The notes beneath the pieces are model-generated. The model searched no databases, was not told the origin of the DNA, and saw only the letters and a list, made by a program, of their open reading frames with translations. This document shows, one piece after another, positions 19,819-29,871 of a stretch of 64,000 bases of DNA; within the stretch, counting starts at the first letter, position 1; each line of letters starts with the position of its first letter. Both the position numbers and the translations under genes were made by a program. Source of the stretch: Variovorax sp. WS11 (GTDB lineage Bacteria > Pseudomonadota > Gammaproteobacteria > Burkholderiales > Burkholderiaceae_C); contig NZ_JAAGOW010000001.1 of NCBI RefSeq assembly GCF_010499245.1, positions 1,426,001-1,490,000 of the forward strand. Reading direction: 5' to 3'.

Positions 19819-20120
19819 TCCCCGGCGAACTGATCACCGACGAGGGCGATCACACCCTCAACCCCGGTCGCCGCACGCTGACGCTGGTCGTGCGCAACGC
19901 GGCCGACCGGCCGATCCAGGTCGGCTCGCACTACCACTTCGCCGAGACCAACGGCGCGCTGGACTTCGACCGCGAGGCCGCGCGCGGCATGCGCCTGAAC
20001 ATCGCCTCGGGCACCGCGGTGCGCTTCGAGCCGGGGCAGCAGCGCACGGTCGAACTGGTGGACTTCGCCGGCGACCGGGTGGTCTACGGCTTTCGCGGAC
20101 TGGTTCAAGGAAAGCTCTAG
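19815..20120 (+). CDS. ureB: Urease beta subunit
   Basis: The product is 101 residues, typical for UreB, with MIPGELI at the start, the [18 protein letters not shown] core and the GFRGLVQG ending. It packs against UreA and UreC to build the trimer. Its ATG overlaps the ureJ stop, so translation is coupled. Nothing is missing. Confidence 0.97.
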   Translation: MIPGELITDEGDHTLNPGRRTLTLVVRNAADRPIQVGSHYHFAETNGALDFDREAARGMRLNIASGTAVRFEPGQQRTVELVDFAGDRVVYGFRGLVQGKL

Positions 20121-20123
20121 GAC

Positions 20124-21842
20124 ATGGCAACCATTGGCCGGCGTGCCTACGCCGAAATCTTCGGCCCCACCGTCGGCGACCGCGTGCGCCTGGCCGACAC
20201 CGACCTGGTGATCGAGGTCGAGGAGGACTACACCCTGCGCGCCGGCGGCTACGGCGAGGAGGTCAAGTTCGGCGGCGGCAAGACCATCCGCGACGGCATG
20301 GCGCAATCGCAGCGCACACGCGCCGAGGGCGTCGTCGACACGGTCATGACCAACGCGCTGATCCTCGACCACTGGGGCATCGTCAAGGCCGACATCGGCC
20401 TGAAGGGCGGGCGCATCGTGGCGATCGGCAAGGCCGGCAATCCGGACGTGCAGCCGGGCGTGGACATCGTCATCGGGCCGGGCACCGAGGTCATCAGCTG
20501 CGAGGGCAACATCGTCACCGCGGGCGGCATCGACAGCCACATCCACTTCATCTGCCCGCAGCAGATCGAGGAGGCGCTGGCCTCCGGCATCACCACCATG
20601 CTGGGCGGCGGCACCGGCCCGGCCACCGGCACCTTCGCGACCACCGCGACGCCGGGCCCCTGGCACATCGAGCGCATGCTGCAGGCGGCCGACGCCTTTC
20701 CGATGAACCTCGGCTTCCTCGGCAAGGGCAATGCGAGCCTGCCGGCCGCGCTCAACGAGCAGATCGAGGCCGGCGTGATGGGCCTCAAGCTGCACGAGGA
20801 CTGGGGCACCACGCCGGCCGCGATCAGCAACTGCCTGGACGTGGCCGACGCCACTGACACGCAGGTGGCGATCCACAGCGACACGCTGAACGAGTCGGGC
20901 TTTGTCGAGAACACCATCGCCGCGGTGAAGGGCCGCGGGATCTGCGCCTTCCATACCGAAGGCGCGGGCGGTGGCCATGCACCGGACATCCTGCGCGTGG
21001 TGGGCGAGGCGAACTTCCTGCCCTCCTCCACCAACCCGACGATGCCCTACACCGTCAACACGCTCGACGAGCATGTCGACATGCTGATGGTGTGCCACCA
21101 CTTGGACGCCGGTATCCCCGAGGACCTGGCCTTCGCCGAGAGCCGCATCCGCAAGGAGACCATCGCGGCCGAGGACATCCTGCACGACCTGGGCGCGATC
21201 AGCATGTTCAGCTCCGACAGCCAGGCCATGGGCCGGGTGGGCGAGGTGATCCTGCGCTGCTGGCAGACCGCACACAAGATGAAGGCCCAGCGCGGCAAGC
21301 TGCCCGAGGACGGCGGCCGCAACGACAACGCACGCGCCAGGCGCTACGTGGCCAAGTACACGATCAACCCCGCCATCTCGCACGGCATCTCGCACGAGGT
21401 GGGCAGCGTCGAGGTCGGCAAGTGGGCCGACCTGGTGGTGTGGAAGCCGGCCTTCTTCGGCGTCAAGCCCTTCACCATCCTCAAGGGCGGCACGATTGCC
21501 ATGGCCGCGATGGGCGACCCCAACGCATCGATCCCGACGCCGCAGCCGGTGCACTACCGGCCGATGTTCGGGGCCTTCGGCGGTTCGCTGGCGAAGAGCT
21601 CGCTGACCTTCGTCTCGCAAGCCGGCCTGGCCGCGAACATCGGACAGCGCTACGGACTGGCCAAGACCCTGAGCGCGGTGAAGAACATCCGCGGCGTGCG
21701 CAAGCAGGATATGGTGCACAACGGCTACACGCCGAAGATGGAGATCGATGCGCAGACCTATGCGGTGCGGGCGGATGGGCAGTTGCTCACCTGCGATCCG
21801 GCGGTGGTGTTGCCGATGGCGCAGCGGTATTTTCTGTTCTGA
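20124..21842 (+). CDS. ureC: Urease alpha (catalytic) subunit
   Basis: The product is 572 residues. All active-site elements are visible: HIHFICPQQ (two nickel-binding His), GLKLHEDWG (the Lys that is carbamylated and a substrate-binding His), IHSDTLNES, the flap segment with MVCHHLD (the catalytic His), and the Asp in [10 protein letters not shown]. So the enzyme should be active once loaded with nickel by the accessory proteins. It starts three bases after ureB. The next gene on this strand, ureE, is about 700 bases away because a reversed toxin-antitoxin pair lies between. Confidence 0.98.
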   Translation: MATIGRRAYAEIFGPTVGDRVRLADTDLVIEVEEDYTLRAGGYGEEVKFGGGKTIRDGMAQSQRTRAEGVVDTVMTNALILDHWGIVKADIGLKGGRIVAIGKAGNPDVQPGVDIVIGPGTEVISCEGNIVTAGGIDSHIHFICPQQIEEALASGITTMLGGGTGPATGTFATTATPGPWHIERMLQAADAFPMNLGFLGKGNASLPAALNEQIEAGVMGLKLHEDWGTTPAAISNCLDVADATDTQVAIHSDTLNESGFVENTIAAVKGRGICAFHTEGAGGGHAPDILRVVGEANFLPSSTNPTMPYTVNTLDEHVDMLMVCHHLDAGIPEDLAFAESRIRKETIAAEDILHDLGAISMFSSDSQAMGRVGEVILRCWQTAHKMKAQRGKLPEDGGRNDNARARRYVAKYTINPAISHGISHEVGSVEVGKWADLVVWKPAFFGVKPFTILKGGTIAMAAMGDPNASIPTPQPVHYRPMFGAFGGSLAKSSLTFVSQAGLAANIGQRYGLAKTLSAVKNIRGVRKQDMVHNGYTPKMEIDAQTYAVRADGQLLTCDPAVVLPMAQRYFLF

Positions 21843-21852
21843 GCTGGCCGGC

Positions 21853-22239
21853 TCAGCGTTCCTTCAGATGGTCCCTAACCCAGGCAGCAAACCCTTGCTC
21901 GTCGATCGCACTTGCCGCGACTTCGAACATCACAAGGGTCGCTTCAGCCTGGGCGACATTCAATCGCCATCCATTGAGCGCAAGGAACAAGCCGACGGCA
22001 AGGAGAGCTGCGCGCTTGTTGCCGTCGACGAAAGGGTGATTCTTGGCAATCCCGATTCCGTAGGCTGCTGCCAACTCGGCAAGATCGGGTTCACCATAGG
22101 CAACGAGATGGCGTGGTCGAGCCAATGCGGACTGAAGCAGTCCCTCGTCGCGCAAGCCCGATGCGCCGCCGTGCTCGGCGAGGCTCTCACCGTGCAACAA
22201 GATGAGCGAATGCTGGTCGACCCAGCGCCATACGCTCAC
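21853..22239 (-). CDS. Fic/Doc-family toxin
   Basis: The product is 128 residues with the Doc-type Fic motif HPFVDGNKR near residue 68, where the canonical motif is HxFx(D/N)(G/A)NK(R). Doc proteins are toxins that phosphorylate elongation factor Tu or modify other targets. It has no inhibitory helix of its own; the small AbrB-type gene before it would be the antitoxin. The two overlap by ATGA. It is convergent with ureC and only ten bases from its end, which is an unusual place inside a urease operon. Confidence 0.9.
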   Translation of the reverse strand: MSVWRWVDQHSLILLHGESLAEHGGASGLRDEGLLQSALARPRHLVAYGEPDLAELAAAYGIGIAKNHPFVDGNKRAALLAVGLFLALNGWRLNVAQAEATLVMFEVAASAIDEQGFAAWVRDHLKER

Positions 22240-22460
22240 TTGGCGAGTTGGTGGAAGGTATCGCGAAACTCGCGCATGAACTCGCGTCCCAGCTTCAACT
22301 GCTCTTCCATGTCCGGGTCATAGGGAGTGAGCATCACACCGTTAGCCGCTTCCGTCAGGAACAACGTGTCCCCCTTTTCAACCTTCAAGCGGGCCAGGAC
22401 CTCTTTGGGCAAGATAACGCCCACGGAATTGCCGATCTGCGTCAATTTAAGTGCCGACAT
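22236..22460 (-). CDS. AbrB/MazE-type antitoxin
   Basis: The product is 74 residues. Its N-terminal half has the swapped-hairpin AbrB pattern LTQIGNSVGVILPKEVLARL, which binds DNA, and its C-terminal half is acidic and would cover the Fic toxin. It is the first gene of the pair and is likely to repress its own promoter through the palindromes at 22479-22512. Most Doc toxins are paired with Phd-type antitoxins; an AbrB partner is the less common arrangement, though known. Confidence 0.88.
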   Translation of the reverse strand: MSALKLTQIGNSVGVILPKEVLARLKVEKGDTLFLTEAANGVMLTPYDPDMEEQLKLGREFMREFRDTFHQLAK

Positions 22461-22478
22461 ACGAGCCCCACTGAAGTT

Positions 22479-22492
22479 ATAACAGTTGTTAT
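22479..22492. promoter_or_regulatory. Palindrome, probable antitoxin operator 1
   Basis: ATAACA-GT-TGTTAT is a perfect 6+6 palindrome 19 bases upstream of the antitoxin start. Its place and symmetry fit an AbrB/MazE operator. Confidence 0.6.
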
Positions 22493-22502
22493 GTTATCGG
22501 CG

Positions 22503-22512
22503 AACAACTGTT
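22503..22512. promoter_or_regulatory. Second half-matching palindrome, probable antitoxin operator 2
   Basis: AACA-AC-TGTT repeats the core of the first palindrome, with centres 22 bases apart, about two helical turns. That spacing favours cooperative binding. It also lies 27 bases before the ureE start, so a bound repressor could affect both directions. Confidence 0.5.
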
Positions 22513-22538
22513 ATCTCAAGCCATTTTCCATTTTGTTC

Positions 22539-23132
22539 ATGCTCACAGCCAACAAACTCATGCCCCAGGGCGGCGGCCTCGCGCCGGTGCTGCTCAAGCG
22601 CGCCGCCACCGTCGAACTCGACTGGGACGTGCGTCAGAAAAGCCGCTTCGACGCCACCGATTCCCAAGGCCGCCAGCTGGGCGTGTTCCTGCCGCGCGGC
22701 ACGCTGGTGCGCGGCGGCGACGTGCTGGTGGCGGAAGACGGCTCGCTCGTCAAGGTGATCGCGGCGAAGCAGCCGGTGCTGGTCATCACGCATTGCAGCG
22801 AGCACGGCACGCCCTTCGACCTGATGCGTGCGGCCTACCACCTGGGCAACCGGCATGTACCGATCGAGCTCAAGCCCGACCACCTGAAGATCGAGCCTGA
22901 CCATGTGCTGGCCGGCATGCTGCGATCGATGCACCTGATCGTGCGCGAGGCGGAGGAAGCCTTCGAGCCCGAAGGCGGCGCCTACGGCACGCAAGGCCAT
23001 TCGCACGGCGCCGCGCCGGTCGGGCCGGTGCTGCATCCGGATGCCTATGCCGCGCCACACTCGCACGACGACGGCCATGAGCACCACGCCCATTCGCACG
23101 ACCACGCGCATGGCCACGGCCACTCGCACTGA
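22539..23132 (+). CDS. ureE: Urease accessory nickel-delivery protein UreE
   Basis: The product is 197 residues. The N-terminal peptide-binding domain and the central metal domain (GNRHVPIEL ... [13 protein letters not shown]) are typical. The C-terminal tail is very rich in His and Asp ([20 protein letters not shown]), which stores and passes nickel to UreG and the apo-urease. No good ribosome site precedes the ATG. The stop overlaps the ureF start (TGATG). Confidence 0.94.
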   Translation: MLTANKLMPQGGGLAPVLLKRAATVELDWDVRQKSRFDATDSQGRQLGVFLPRGTLVRGGDVLVAEDGSLVKVIAAKQPVLVITHCSEHGTPFDLMRAAYHLGNRHVPIELKPDHLKIEPDHVLAGMLRSMHLIVREAEEAFEPEGGAYGTQGHSHGAAPVGPVLHPDAYAAPHSHDDGHEHHAHSHDHAHGHGHSH

Positions 23133-23821
23133 TGGCTGACGCGCCGGGTGCCCTGCCCGCGGCCAGCCTGCTGCAGTTGATCTGGCTGGCCTCGCCGGCC
23201 TTGCCGGTCGGCGGCTTCTCCTACTCGGAGGGCCTGGAGGCCGCCATCGAATGGGCCGGCATCGGCAACGAGGAAGGCGCCTGCGAATGGCTGGCCGGCC
23301 AACTGCACCTGAGCCTTGCACGCAGCGACCTGGCCATCGTTGCGCAGGCCATCCCCGCCTGGCGCAGCAGCGAGCTCGCGCGCCTCCGCGAGCTCAACGA
23401 CTGGGTGTTCCAGACCCGCGAATCGGCCGAGTTCCGGCTGCAGACCGAGCAAATGGGCCGCTCCTTCGTCGAATGGCTCAAGCTGCGGCACGCCGATGCC
23501 GCCGCCATCTTCGACACCCTGCCCGCGAGCTACCCGATCGCCTTTGCCTTCGCCGCCAGCCGCACCGAGGCACCCGTGCGCGACGCCTGCCTGGCCTTCG
23601 CCTTCGGCTGGGCGGAGAACATGGCAGCCGCCGCGGTCAAGGCCGTGCCGCTGGGCCAGAGCGCGGGCCAGCGCATCCTCGGCCGCCTGGCCGCCGAAAT
23701 CCCCCCGGCAGTGGACCGGGCCCTTGCGCTGGCGGATGATGAGCGCCAGGCTTTTTCTCCCATGCTCGCCGTGCTGTCGGCGCGCCACGAAACCCAGTAC
23801 TCGCGCCTTTTCAGAAGCTGA
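23132..23821 (+). CDS. ureF: Urease accessory protein UreF
   Basis: The product is 229 residues, all helical, with the family segments [13 protein letters not shown] near the N-terminus, [24 protein letters not shown] text in the middle and [16 protein letters not shown] near residue 170. UreF acts with UreD and UreG in the activation complex and checks the GTPase step. It overlaps ureE and is followed 15 bases later by ureG. Confidence 0.95.
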   Translation: MADAPGALPAASLLQLIWLASPALPVGGFSYSEGLEAAIEWAGIGNEEGACEWLAGQLHLSLARSDLAIVAQAIPAWRSSELARLRELNDWVFQTRESAEFRLQTEQMGRSFVEWLKLRHADAAAIFDTLPASYPIAFAFAASRTEAPVRDACLAFAFGWAENMAAAAVKAVPLGQSAGQRILGRLAAEIPPAVDRALALADDERQAFSPMLAVLSARHETQYSRLFRS

Positions 23822-23836
23822 TCCGAACCGACCATC

Positions 23837-24487
23837 ATGAGCTCCGCCCTGCACCACATCCCCCACCGCACCAAGAGACTGCCGCCCCTGCGCGTGGGCA
23901 TCGGCGGGCCGGTCGGCTCCGGCAAGACCACGCTGCTGGAGATGCTCTGCAAGGCGATGCGCGACAAGTACGACCTGATCGCCATCACCAACGACATCTA
24001 CACCAAGGAAGACCAGCGCCTGCTGACGGTGGCCGGCGCGCTGCCGGCCGAGCGCATCATGGGCGTGGAGACCGGCGGCTGCCCGCACACCGCAATCCGC
24101 GAGGATGCCTCGATCAACCTCGAGGCCATCGACCGCATGCTGGCCGAGTTTCCCGATGCGGACGTGGTCTTCGTCGAGAGCGGCGGCGACAACCTGGCCG
24201 CCACCTTCAGCCCCGAGCTCAGCGACCTCACGATCTACGTGATCGACGTCGCGGCCGGCGAGAAGATCCCGCGCAAGGGCGGCCCCGGCATCACCAAGAG
24301 CGACCTGTTCGTGATCAACAAGACCGACCTCGCGCCCTACGTGGGTGCCGACCTGGGCGTGATGGAGGCCGACACGAAGCGCATGCGCAAGCAGCGGCCC
24401 TTCGTGATGACCAACCTCAAGACCAGGGAGGGGCTGGCCGATGTCGTCGCCTTCATCGAGGAGCGCGGCATGCTGGCGGAACACTGA
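23837..24487 (+). CDS. ureG: Urease accessory GTPase UreG
   Basis: The product is 216 residues of the SIMIBI GTPase type. The P-loop is [15 protein letters not shown] near residue 20, the nickel-binding Cys-Pro-His is in [14 protein letters not shown], and the guanine-specifying NKTD is near residue 155. UreG hydrolyses GTP to insert nickel and the carbamate into UreC. It is the last gene of the cluster. The hairpin that follows marks the end of transcription. Confidence 0.97.
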   Translation: MSSALHHIPHRTKRLPPLRVGIGGPVGSGKTTLLEMLCKAMRDKYDLIAITNDIYTKEDQRLLTVAGALPAERIMGVETGGCPHTAIREDASINLEAIDRMLAEFPDADVVFVESGGDNLAATFSPELSDLTIYVIDVAAGEKIPRKGGPGITKSDLFVINKTDLAPYVGADLGVMEADTKRMRKQRPFVMTNLKTREGLADVVAFIEERGMLAEH

Positions 24488-24504
24488 GGCCGCAGAACGC
24501 TTCA

Positions 24505-24522
24505 GAAGCTGTTCGCAGCTTC
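24505..24522. terminator. Hairpin with TTCG tetraloop between convergent genes
   Basis: GAAGCTG and CAGCTTC (24505-24511 and 24516-24522) form a perfect 7-base stem closed by the stable TTCG loop, between the ureG stop and the stop of the gene on the other strand. It fits a bidirectional terminator. Confidence 0.6.
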
Positions 24523-24523
24523 T

Positions 24524-25045
24524 TCAGAGCTCGCTCGCGTCCTTGAGCTGCCGCGCCTTGTAGACCAGGCGCACGCTGGCGCCGCGCGCGTTGTTGACAT
24601 GCTGGGCATAGACGTCGACCTCGCCCTGCACCCACGCCGCATAGGCGCTGCCCGGGTCGCTGGAGGCCAGCTCCGGACCGAACTGCCCGCGGCCCCAGGC
24701 CACCAGCTCGGCAAAGGCCGCCGCCCCGAGGTCGGGCGCCGCCTGCGCGGCCGCCACCCATTCCACCCGCCGCAACTGCCCGCCGGCCAGGTAGTAGACC
24801 GGCTCGAAAAGCAGGCCGGCGACGGATGCCGGCGCCCCGCGCCAAAGGCCCGAGAGGCCGCCGGAGAGGCGCTGCGGCCGTTGCACGCGCTCCAGCCCGG
24901 GCAGCGCTGCCTGCAGGTCCTCGGCCGCCATGCCCAGGCGTACGCCGGGCGGCAGCTCCTGGGCCTGCGCGGCACCGGCAGCAGGGCCGAGGAGAGCGGC
25001 AAGAAGAAGCAGGCGGATCGATCGGTGAACGGAGAGGCAGCGCAT
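24524..25045 (-). CDS. Secreted protein of unknown function
   Basis: The product is 173 residues from the ATG at 25045, chosen because it places a clean signal peptide (LLLLAALLGPAAGAAQA) at the N-terminus. The mature part has the segments PGVRLGMAAEDLQAALPGLERV, as in periplasmic proteins that assess a substrate through two related domains, and AQHVNNARGASVRLVY at the end. No enzymatic motif is seen. It is convergent with ureG and is not part of the urease operon. Confidence 0.68.
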   Translation of the reverse strand: MRCLSVHRSIRLLLLAALLGPAAGAAQAQELPPGVRLGMAAEDLQAALPGLERVQRPQRLSGGLSGLWRGAPASVAGLLFEPVYYLAGGQLRRVEWVAAAQAAPDLGAAAFAELVAWGRGQFGPELASSDPGSAYAAWVQGEVDVYAQHVNNARGASVRLVYKARQLKDASEL

Positions 25046-25242
25046 GAGGGAGGACGGGAAGCAAAGCCCGGTCTGACCCGCAGCCCTGCCGGAAGTTCGG
25101 CGCCTCGGAGGGTTTGCTCCGCTTGTCTTCAAAGGCCTGGGAATGTGAAATACGTCACACCCTGTAAGGCATATACGCCTTCAGGCCTATTTTTTGCTCA
25201 ACCAAGAAATCCGATACTGCCCATACGAATACCAAAGTTCCT

Positions 25243-25512
25243 ATGGCCTCCGAAGCAATCTTCCTTCCCGCAGCCGGCAGCGTCCAGTTCGCCATCTACC
25301 CCGACGGGTATGACGGGGCCCGCATCATCGCCAGGATCGACGAAGAAGCGCTGCACGCCCGCTTCCACGCACCCGACGGCGAAACGGAGCTGGTGCGCAC
25401 CTACGACCGGAACGCCGATTCCATCGACGCGCTGGCCACGGCCCGCTACCGCGAGAACCCGCGGGTGGAAATCTGCCTGCGAAGCACGGACTTCCAGCCG
25501 AGCGGCTACTAG
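25243..25512 (+). CDS. DUF1488-like small protein
   Basis: The product is 89 residues. The central pattern, a F-x-A-P-D-G-E ... Y-D-R-N-A-D-S-I-D-A-L-A-T-A-R-Y block followed by VEICLRSTDF, matches the DUF1488 style in which an (F/Y)DxNRxxI motif is followed by (E)L..xDF. The function of the family is not known. It has no partner; its stop is 184 bases before the AtuA-family gene. Confidence 0.6.
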   Translation: MASEAIFLPAAGSVQFAIYPDGYDGARIIARIDEEALHARFHAPDGETELVRTYDRNADSIDALATARYRENPRVEICLRSTDFQPSGY

Positions 25513-25696
25513 CCCGGGCTTCGCAAGCAACGCGCGTGGCACCGGAGGTGCGCCGCGAGGAATCGCGCTTCATCAATAGCGGCATCGGCACAGAAGCAAC
25601 CCGCCCACCCCAACGCAGCGAGTTGGCGCAAGCCAGGTGCGCAGCCTCTCGCTAAGCTGCCCAGCTGGGCCACCCGCTCCAGCCGAGTACTGCTTC

Positions 25697-27502
25697 ATGC
25701 CTCCCATCACGCCAAGCGCTTCGCAGAAAACCGTCCGCATCGGCGGCGCCTCGGGCTTCTGGGGCGACAGCATGGTGGCCGCGCCCCAACTGGTGCGCCA
25801 AGGCCGGCTCGACTACCTGGTGTTCGACTACCTCGCCGAGACGACCATGGCGATCCTGGCCGCTGCGCGCGCGAAAAAGCCGGAGCTGGGCTATGCGACC
25901 GACTTCGTCGAGATCGCGATGAAGTCTGTGCTCGCCGAAGTCAAGCGCCAGGGGATCAGGGTGGTCAGCGATGCGGGCGGCATCAACCCGCAGGGCTGCG
26001 CCGCCGCGCTGCGCGCGCTGGCCGAGAGCGAGGGCATCGCCCTGCGCATCGCGGTGGTCGACGGCGACGACGTCGCCGCGCAGATGCCGGTGCTGCGCGA
26101 GCGCGGCGTGTGCGACATGACCACGGGCGAGGCGCTGCCGGCGCGGGTGCTGGGTGCCAACGCCTACGTCGGCGCACAGCCCATCGCCGCCGCGCTGGCC
26201 GCAGGCGCCGACGTCGTGATCACCGGGCGATGCGTGGACAGCGCCGTCACGCTGGGGCCGCTGATGCATGAATTCGGGTGGGGAGCCGCGGACTACGACC
26301 TGCTGGCCTCCGGCAGCCTGGCCGGCCACATCATCGAGTGCGGCTGCCAGGCCACCGGCGGCCTGCATACCGACTGGGAGGAGATTCCCGACTGGGCGAA
26401 CATGGGCTACCCGATCGTGGAGTGCCACGCAGACGGCAGCTTCATCGTGACCAAGCCCGAGGGCACGGGCGGCCGCGTGATCCGCGCGGCGGTGGCCGAG
26501 CAGCTGCTCTACGAGATCGGCGACCCCGGCGCCTACCGGCTGCCCGACGTGTGCTGCGACTTCCGCGAGGTCGCGATCGAGCAGCGCGGCGAAGACCGCG
26601 TGGGGGTCAGCGCCGCCAAGGGCCGTGCGCCGGGTGCGCACTACAAGGTCTCGGCCACGCAGCTCGATGGCTTCCGCTGCGCCGGCAGCCTGGTGATCGT
26701 CGGCATCGATGCGGGGAAGAAGGCGCAGCGCACGGCCGAGGCGATCCTCGAGCGCACCGGCCGCATCCTGCGCGAGAGCGGTGCGCCGCCCTTCACCGCG
26801 ACCCATGTCGAGGTGATCGGCGCCGAGTCGCTCTATGGCCCGCATGCGCGCACGCAGGCGTCGCGCGAGGTGATGATGCGGGTGGTCGCCGACCATCCTC
26901 AGAAAGCGGCCCTCGAGATGTTTGCGCGCGAGATCGCGCCCGCGGGCACCTCCTGGGCGCCGGGCACCACCGGGCCGGGCGGCGGGCGGCCTTCGGTGTC
27001 GCCGTTGGTCAAGCCCTTTGCCTTCCTGCTGGACAAGGCGGCGGTGCAGGCCGGCTTCGTGCTCGACGGCGAGCGCCATGCGGTGCCCGTTGCGGCGCCG
27101 CCCGACGACACCGCGACACCGCCGATCGCCGCGCCTGCGCCCTTCGCCGACGAGGGCGAGCCCACGCAGCCCGTGCGCCTCGTCCAGCTGGCCTGGGCGC
27201 GCAGCGGCGACAAGGGCGACCTCTCGAACATCGGCCTGGTCGCGCGCCGGCCCGAGTGGCTGCCGCTGCTGTGGGCGCGGGTGACACCGGAGGCCGTGCA
27301 GGCCTGGTTTGCGCACCTGGTGCGCGGCCGGGTGGAGCGCTTCCATCTGCCGGGCATCGCCGCGATGAACCTCCTTATGCACGAGGCCCTCGATGGTGGC
27401 GGGCCGTCCTCGATGCGCATGGACCCGCTCGGCAAGGGCATGGCGCAGATGCTGCTGGACATGGAGATCGAAGTGCCGAGCTCGATCGCGCAAACGCTCT
27501 GA
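25697..27502 (+). CDS. AtuA-family protein (DUF1446) with C-terminal ferredoxin-fold-like domain
   Basis: The product is 601 residues. The first 460 or so match the DUF1446/AtuA group, with RIGGASGFWGDSMVA at the start, the VSDAGGINPQGC and GRCVDSAVTLGPLMHEFGW segments and the EGTGGRV block. The last 110 residues form the AtuA-like small domain (LVQLAWARSGDKGDLSNIGLVAR). AtuA takes part in acyclic terpene (citronellol/geraniol) breakdown in Pseudomonas, but most homologues in Burkholderiales lie outside terpene clusters. No other atu gene is present here, so the substrate is unknown. Confidence 0.85.
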   Translation: MPPITPSASQKTVRIGGASGFWGDSMVAAPQLVRQGRLDYLVFDYLAETTMAILAAARAKKPELGYATDFVEIAMKSVLAEVKRQGIRVVSDAGGINPQGCAAALRALAESEGIALRIAVVDGDDVAAQMPVLRERGVCDMTTGEALPARVLGANAYVGAQPIAAALAAGADVVITGRCVDSAVTLGPLMHEFGWGAADYDLLASGSLAGHIIECGCQATGGLHTDWEEIPDWANMGYPIVECHADGSFIVTKPEGTGGRVIRAAVAEQLLYEIGDPGAYRLPDVCCDFREVAIEQRGEDRVGVSAAKGRAPGAHYKVSATQLDGFRCAGSLVIVGIDAGKKAQRTAEAILERTGRILRESGAPPFTATHVEVIGAESLYGPHARTQASREVMMRVVADHPQKAALEMFAREIAPAGTSWAPGTTGPGGGRPSVSPLVKPFAFLLDKAAVQAGFVLDGERHAVPVAAPPDDTATPPIAAPAPFADEGEPTQPVRLVQLAWARSGDKGDLSNIGLVARRPEWLPLLWARVTPEAVQAWFAHLVRGRVERFHLPGIAAMNLLMHEALDGGGPSSMRMDPLGKGMAQMLLDMEIEVPSSIAQTL

Positions 27503-27509
27503 ACCGGCC

Positions 27510-29269
27510 TCAGACCTCCTCGTACCAGCAGTCCTTGGCCAGCATCACGCGGTGGTGGCCCTGGCCCGCGGGGATCATGGGGAAGCAGTTTTCCTGCGCC
27601 ACCACCTGCACGTCGAGGAAGAAGGCGCCGCTGCTGGCCAGGCATTCGGCCAGCGCATCGGGCAGTTCAGCCGGATCGGCGACGCGTCGCGCGCCCCAGC
27701 CGAAGGCCCTCGCCAGCGCGACGAAGTCGGGCAGCGCCTCGTTCCAGCTGTGGCTCAGCCGGTTGCCGTGGTTGAGCTCCTGCCACTGGCGCACCATGCC
27801 CATGTAGCCGTTGTTGCAGAGCACCAGCTTCACCGGCGCGCGGTGCTGCACGGCGGTGGAGAGCTCCTGGATGTTCATCAGCACCGAGGCATCGCCGCTC
27901 ACGCAGACGGTGAGCGCCCCGGGGTGCGCGATCTGCGCGCCGATCGCGGCCGGCAGGCCGTAGCCCATGGTGCCGGCGCCGCCCGAAGTCAGCCAGCGGC
28001 GCGGGCGCTCGAAGCGCAGGTGCTGCGCAGCCCACATCTGGTGCTGGCCCACGTCGGTGGAGACGATCGCGTCACGACCCGCCAGCGCCTGCTGCAGCGA
28101 GGCCATCAGCTGTTGCGGCAGGATCGCATCGGCGCGCGGCGCGAAGTCCAGGCAGCGCCGAGCGCGCCAGCCTTCGATGCGCTTCCACCAAGGCGCCAGG
28201 CGCTCCGGCGCCAGGCCATCGAGCGCCGGCATGCGCAGCAGCGACTCCAGCACCGCCTCGCAATCGCCGACCATCGGCACGTCGACCTTGACCACCTTGT
28301 TGATGTTCGCCGGGTCGATGTCGATATGGATCTTGCGCGCCTGCGGGCAGAACTCGGCCAGCTTGCCGGTCACGCGGTCGTCGAAGCGGGCGCCGACGCA
28401 GAGCACCAGGTCGGCCTCGTGCATGGCCAGGTTGGCCTGCAGCGTGCCGTGCATCCCCAGCATGCCGAGAAAGCGCGGGTCGGAGGCCGGGAAGGCGCCC
28501 AGGCCCATCAGCGTCAGGGTGCAGGGTGCGTCGAGCCGGCGCACCAGTGCCGAGAAAGCCTCGCAGGCGGCCGGCCCGGCGTTGACCAGGCCGCCACCGC
28601 CGTAGAGCACCGGCCGGCGCGCGGTGGACAGCAGGTCGGCCGCGCGCTCCAGGCTGGCCTGCGGCAGTCGGGCATCGGCGCCGCTGCGGTAGCGGCGCGC
28701 CGTCACGGGCACGACCGCCTCATTCCCGAGCAGCGCCTGCTGCACATCCTTGGGCACGTCGAGCAGCACCGGCCCCGGCCGGCCGCCGGCAGCGATCTCC
28801 AGCGCCAAGCGAACCCGGGACGGGATCTCCTCAGCCGTACGCAGTTGGTGGTTCCACTTGGTCACCGGCCGCGACATGCCCAGCGCATCGCTCTCCTGGA
28901 AGGCATCGGTGCCGATCACCGCGGTCGCGACCTGGCCACTGATGCACAGCAGCGGAACCGAATCGCTGATCGCATCGAGCAGCCCCGTGATCGTGTTGCC
29001 CACGCCGGGCCCCGAGGTCACCAGCACCACGCCCACCCGCCCGGTGCTGCGCGCATAGCCCTCGGCCGCATGGACGGCCGCCTGCTCGTGCCGCACCAGC
29101 ACATGGCGCAGGCGCGGCTCGCCGAAGAGCGCGTCGTAGAGCGGCAGCGCGAGGCGCCGCCGGGGTAGCCGAAGATCGTGTCGACGCCGCATTCGACGAG
29201 CGTCTGGAGCAGGGCCTGGGCACCGTTGCGCAAGCCGAGCAGCGCGGGCGTGGGAGCGAGGGTTTGCAT
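27510..29269 (-). pseudogene. Acetolactate synthase large subunit-like gene with one-base frameshift
   Basis: The gene encodes a thiamine-diphosphate enzyme of the IlvB type, about 586 residues if repaired. The N-terminal part ([20 protein letters not shown] ... IFGYPGG) lies in one frame and the rest in another. The catalytic Glu ([14 protein letters not shown]) and the cofactor motif from GDAS to CNN (residues about 435-465) are intact. The two frames rejoin if one base is added between 29152 and 29153, which restores the family motif [12 protein letters not shown]. No ilvN regulatory subunit gene is beside it. It is divergent from an Lrp-type regulator, which probably controls it. The frameshift may be real or a sequencing error. 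Confidence 0.85.
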
Positions 29270-29297
29270 GCGTCGATTCTTCCGACATTGATGCAGA

Positions 29298-29828
29298 ATG
29301 TGCTTCGTTTTTTGGACGAATCCAGCAGTTTCCTTGAAGACCAATCGCAAAAATCCGCCAGGCACCGAAGAATTTTTCGACAAGATCGACATGGCGATCC
29401 TGCGCGTGCTGCTGCACGACTCGCGCAAGACGCTCCAGGAGATCGGTGCCGAGGTCGGCCTGGCGGCCACCACTTGCTGGAGCCGCATCAAGAAGCTGGA
29501 GGCCAGCGGCGTCATCAAGCGCTACACGGTGGACGTCGACGCGGCCCGGCTGGGCTACCAGGATTCGGTGATCGTGCAGCTCACGCTGGAGAGCCACAGC
29601 GACGAGACGCTGTACGAATTCGGCCGCGCGCTGGCCAGCATCCCGGAGATCCAGGAGGCGTATCTGGTTTCAGGCGACTACGACTACTACATCCGCATCG
29701 CGGTGCGCGACACGCGCGACTACGAGCGGCTCCTGCGCGAGAAGCTCTACAAGATTCCCGGCATTCGCCACAGCCAGTCGCACTTCGTGCTGCGCGTGCT
29801 CAAGGAAGCCAGCGTGCCGCTGATCTGA
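29298..29828 (+). CDS. Lrp/AsnC-family transcriptional regulator
   Basis: The product is 176 residues from the first ATG. A winged helix-turn-helix ([39 protein letters not shown]) is followed by the RAM amino-acid-binding domain with [18 protein letters not shown]. The true start may be the TTG at 29334, since the usual proteins of this group begin just before KTNRKNPPG. It lies back to back with the acetolactate-synthase-like gene with only 28 bases between the starts, so it very likely regulates that gene. Confidence 0.88.
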   Translation: MCFVFWTNPAVSLKTNRKNPPGTEEFFDKIDMAILRVLLHDSRKTLQEIGAEVGLAATTCWSRIKKLEASGVIKRYTVDVDAARLGYQDSVIVQLTLESHSDETLYEFGRALASIPEIQEAYLVSGDYDYYIRIAVRDTRDYERLLREKLYKIPGIRHSQSHFVLRVLKEASVPLI

Positions 29829-29871
29829 AACCAGGGCGCGCTGCGCGGGCAAAGTCGAAGGAGGGAGGAGA

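Noticed and set aside
19356..21719. A 787-residue minus-strand open frame
   Set aside because: It is antisense to ureJ, ureB and ureC, all of which are certain.
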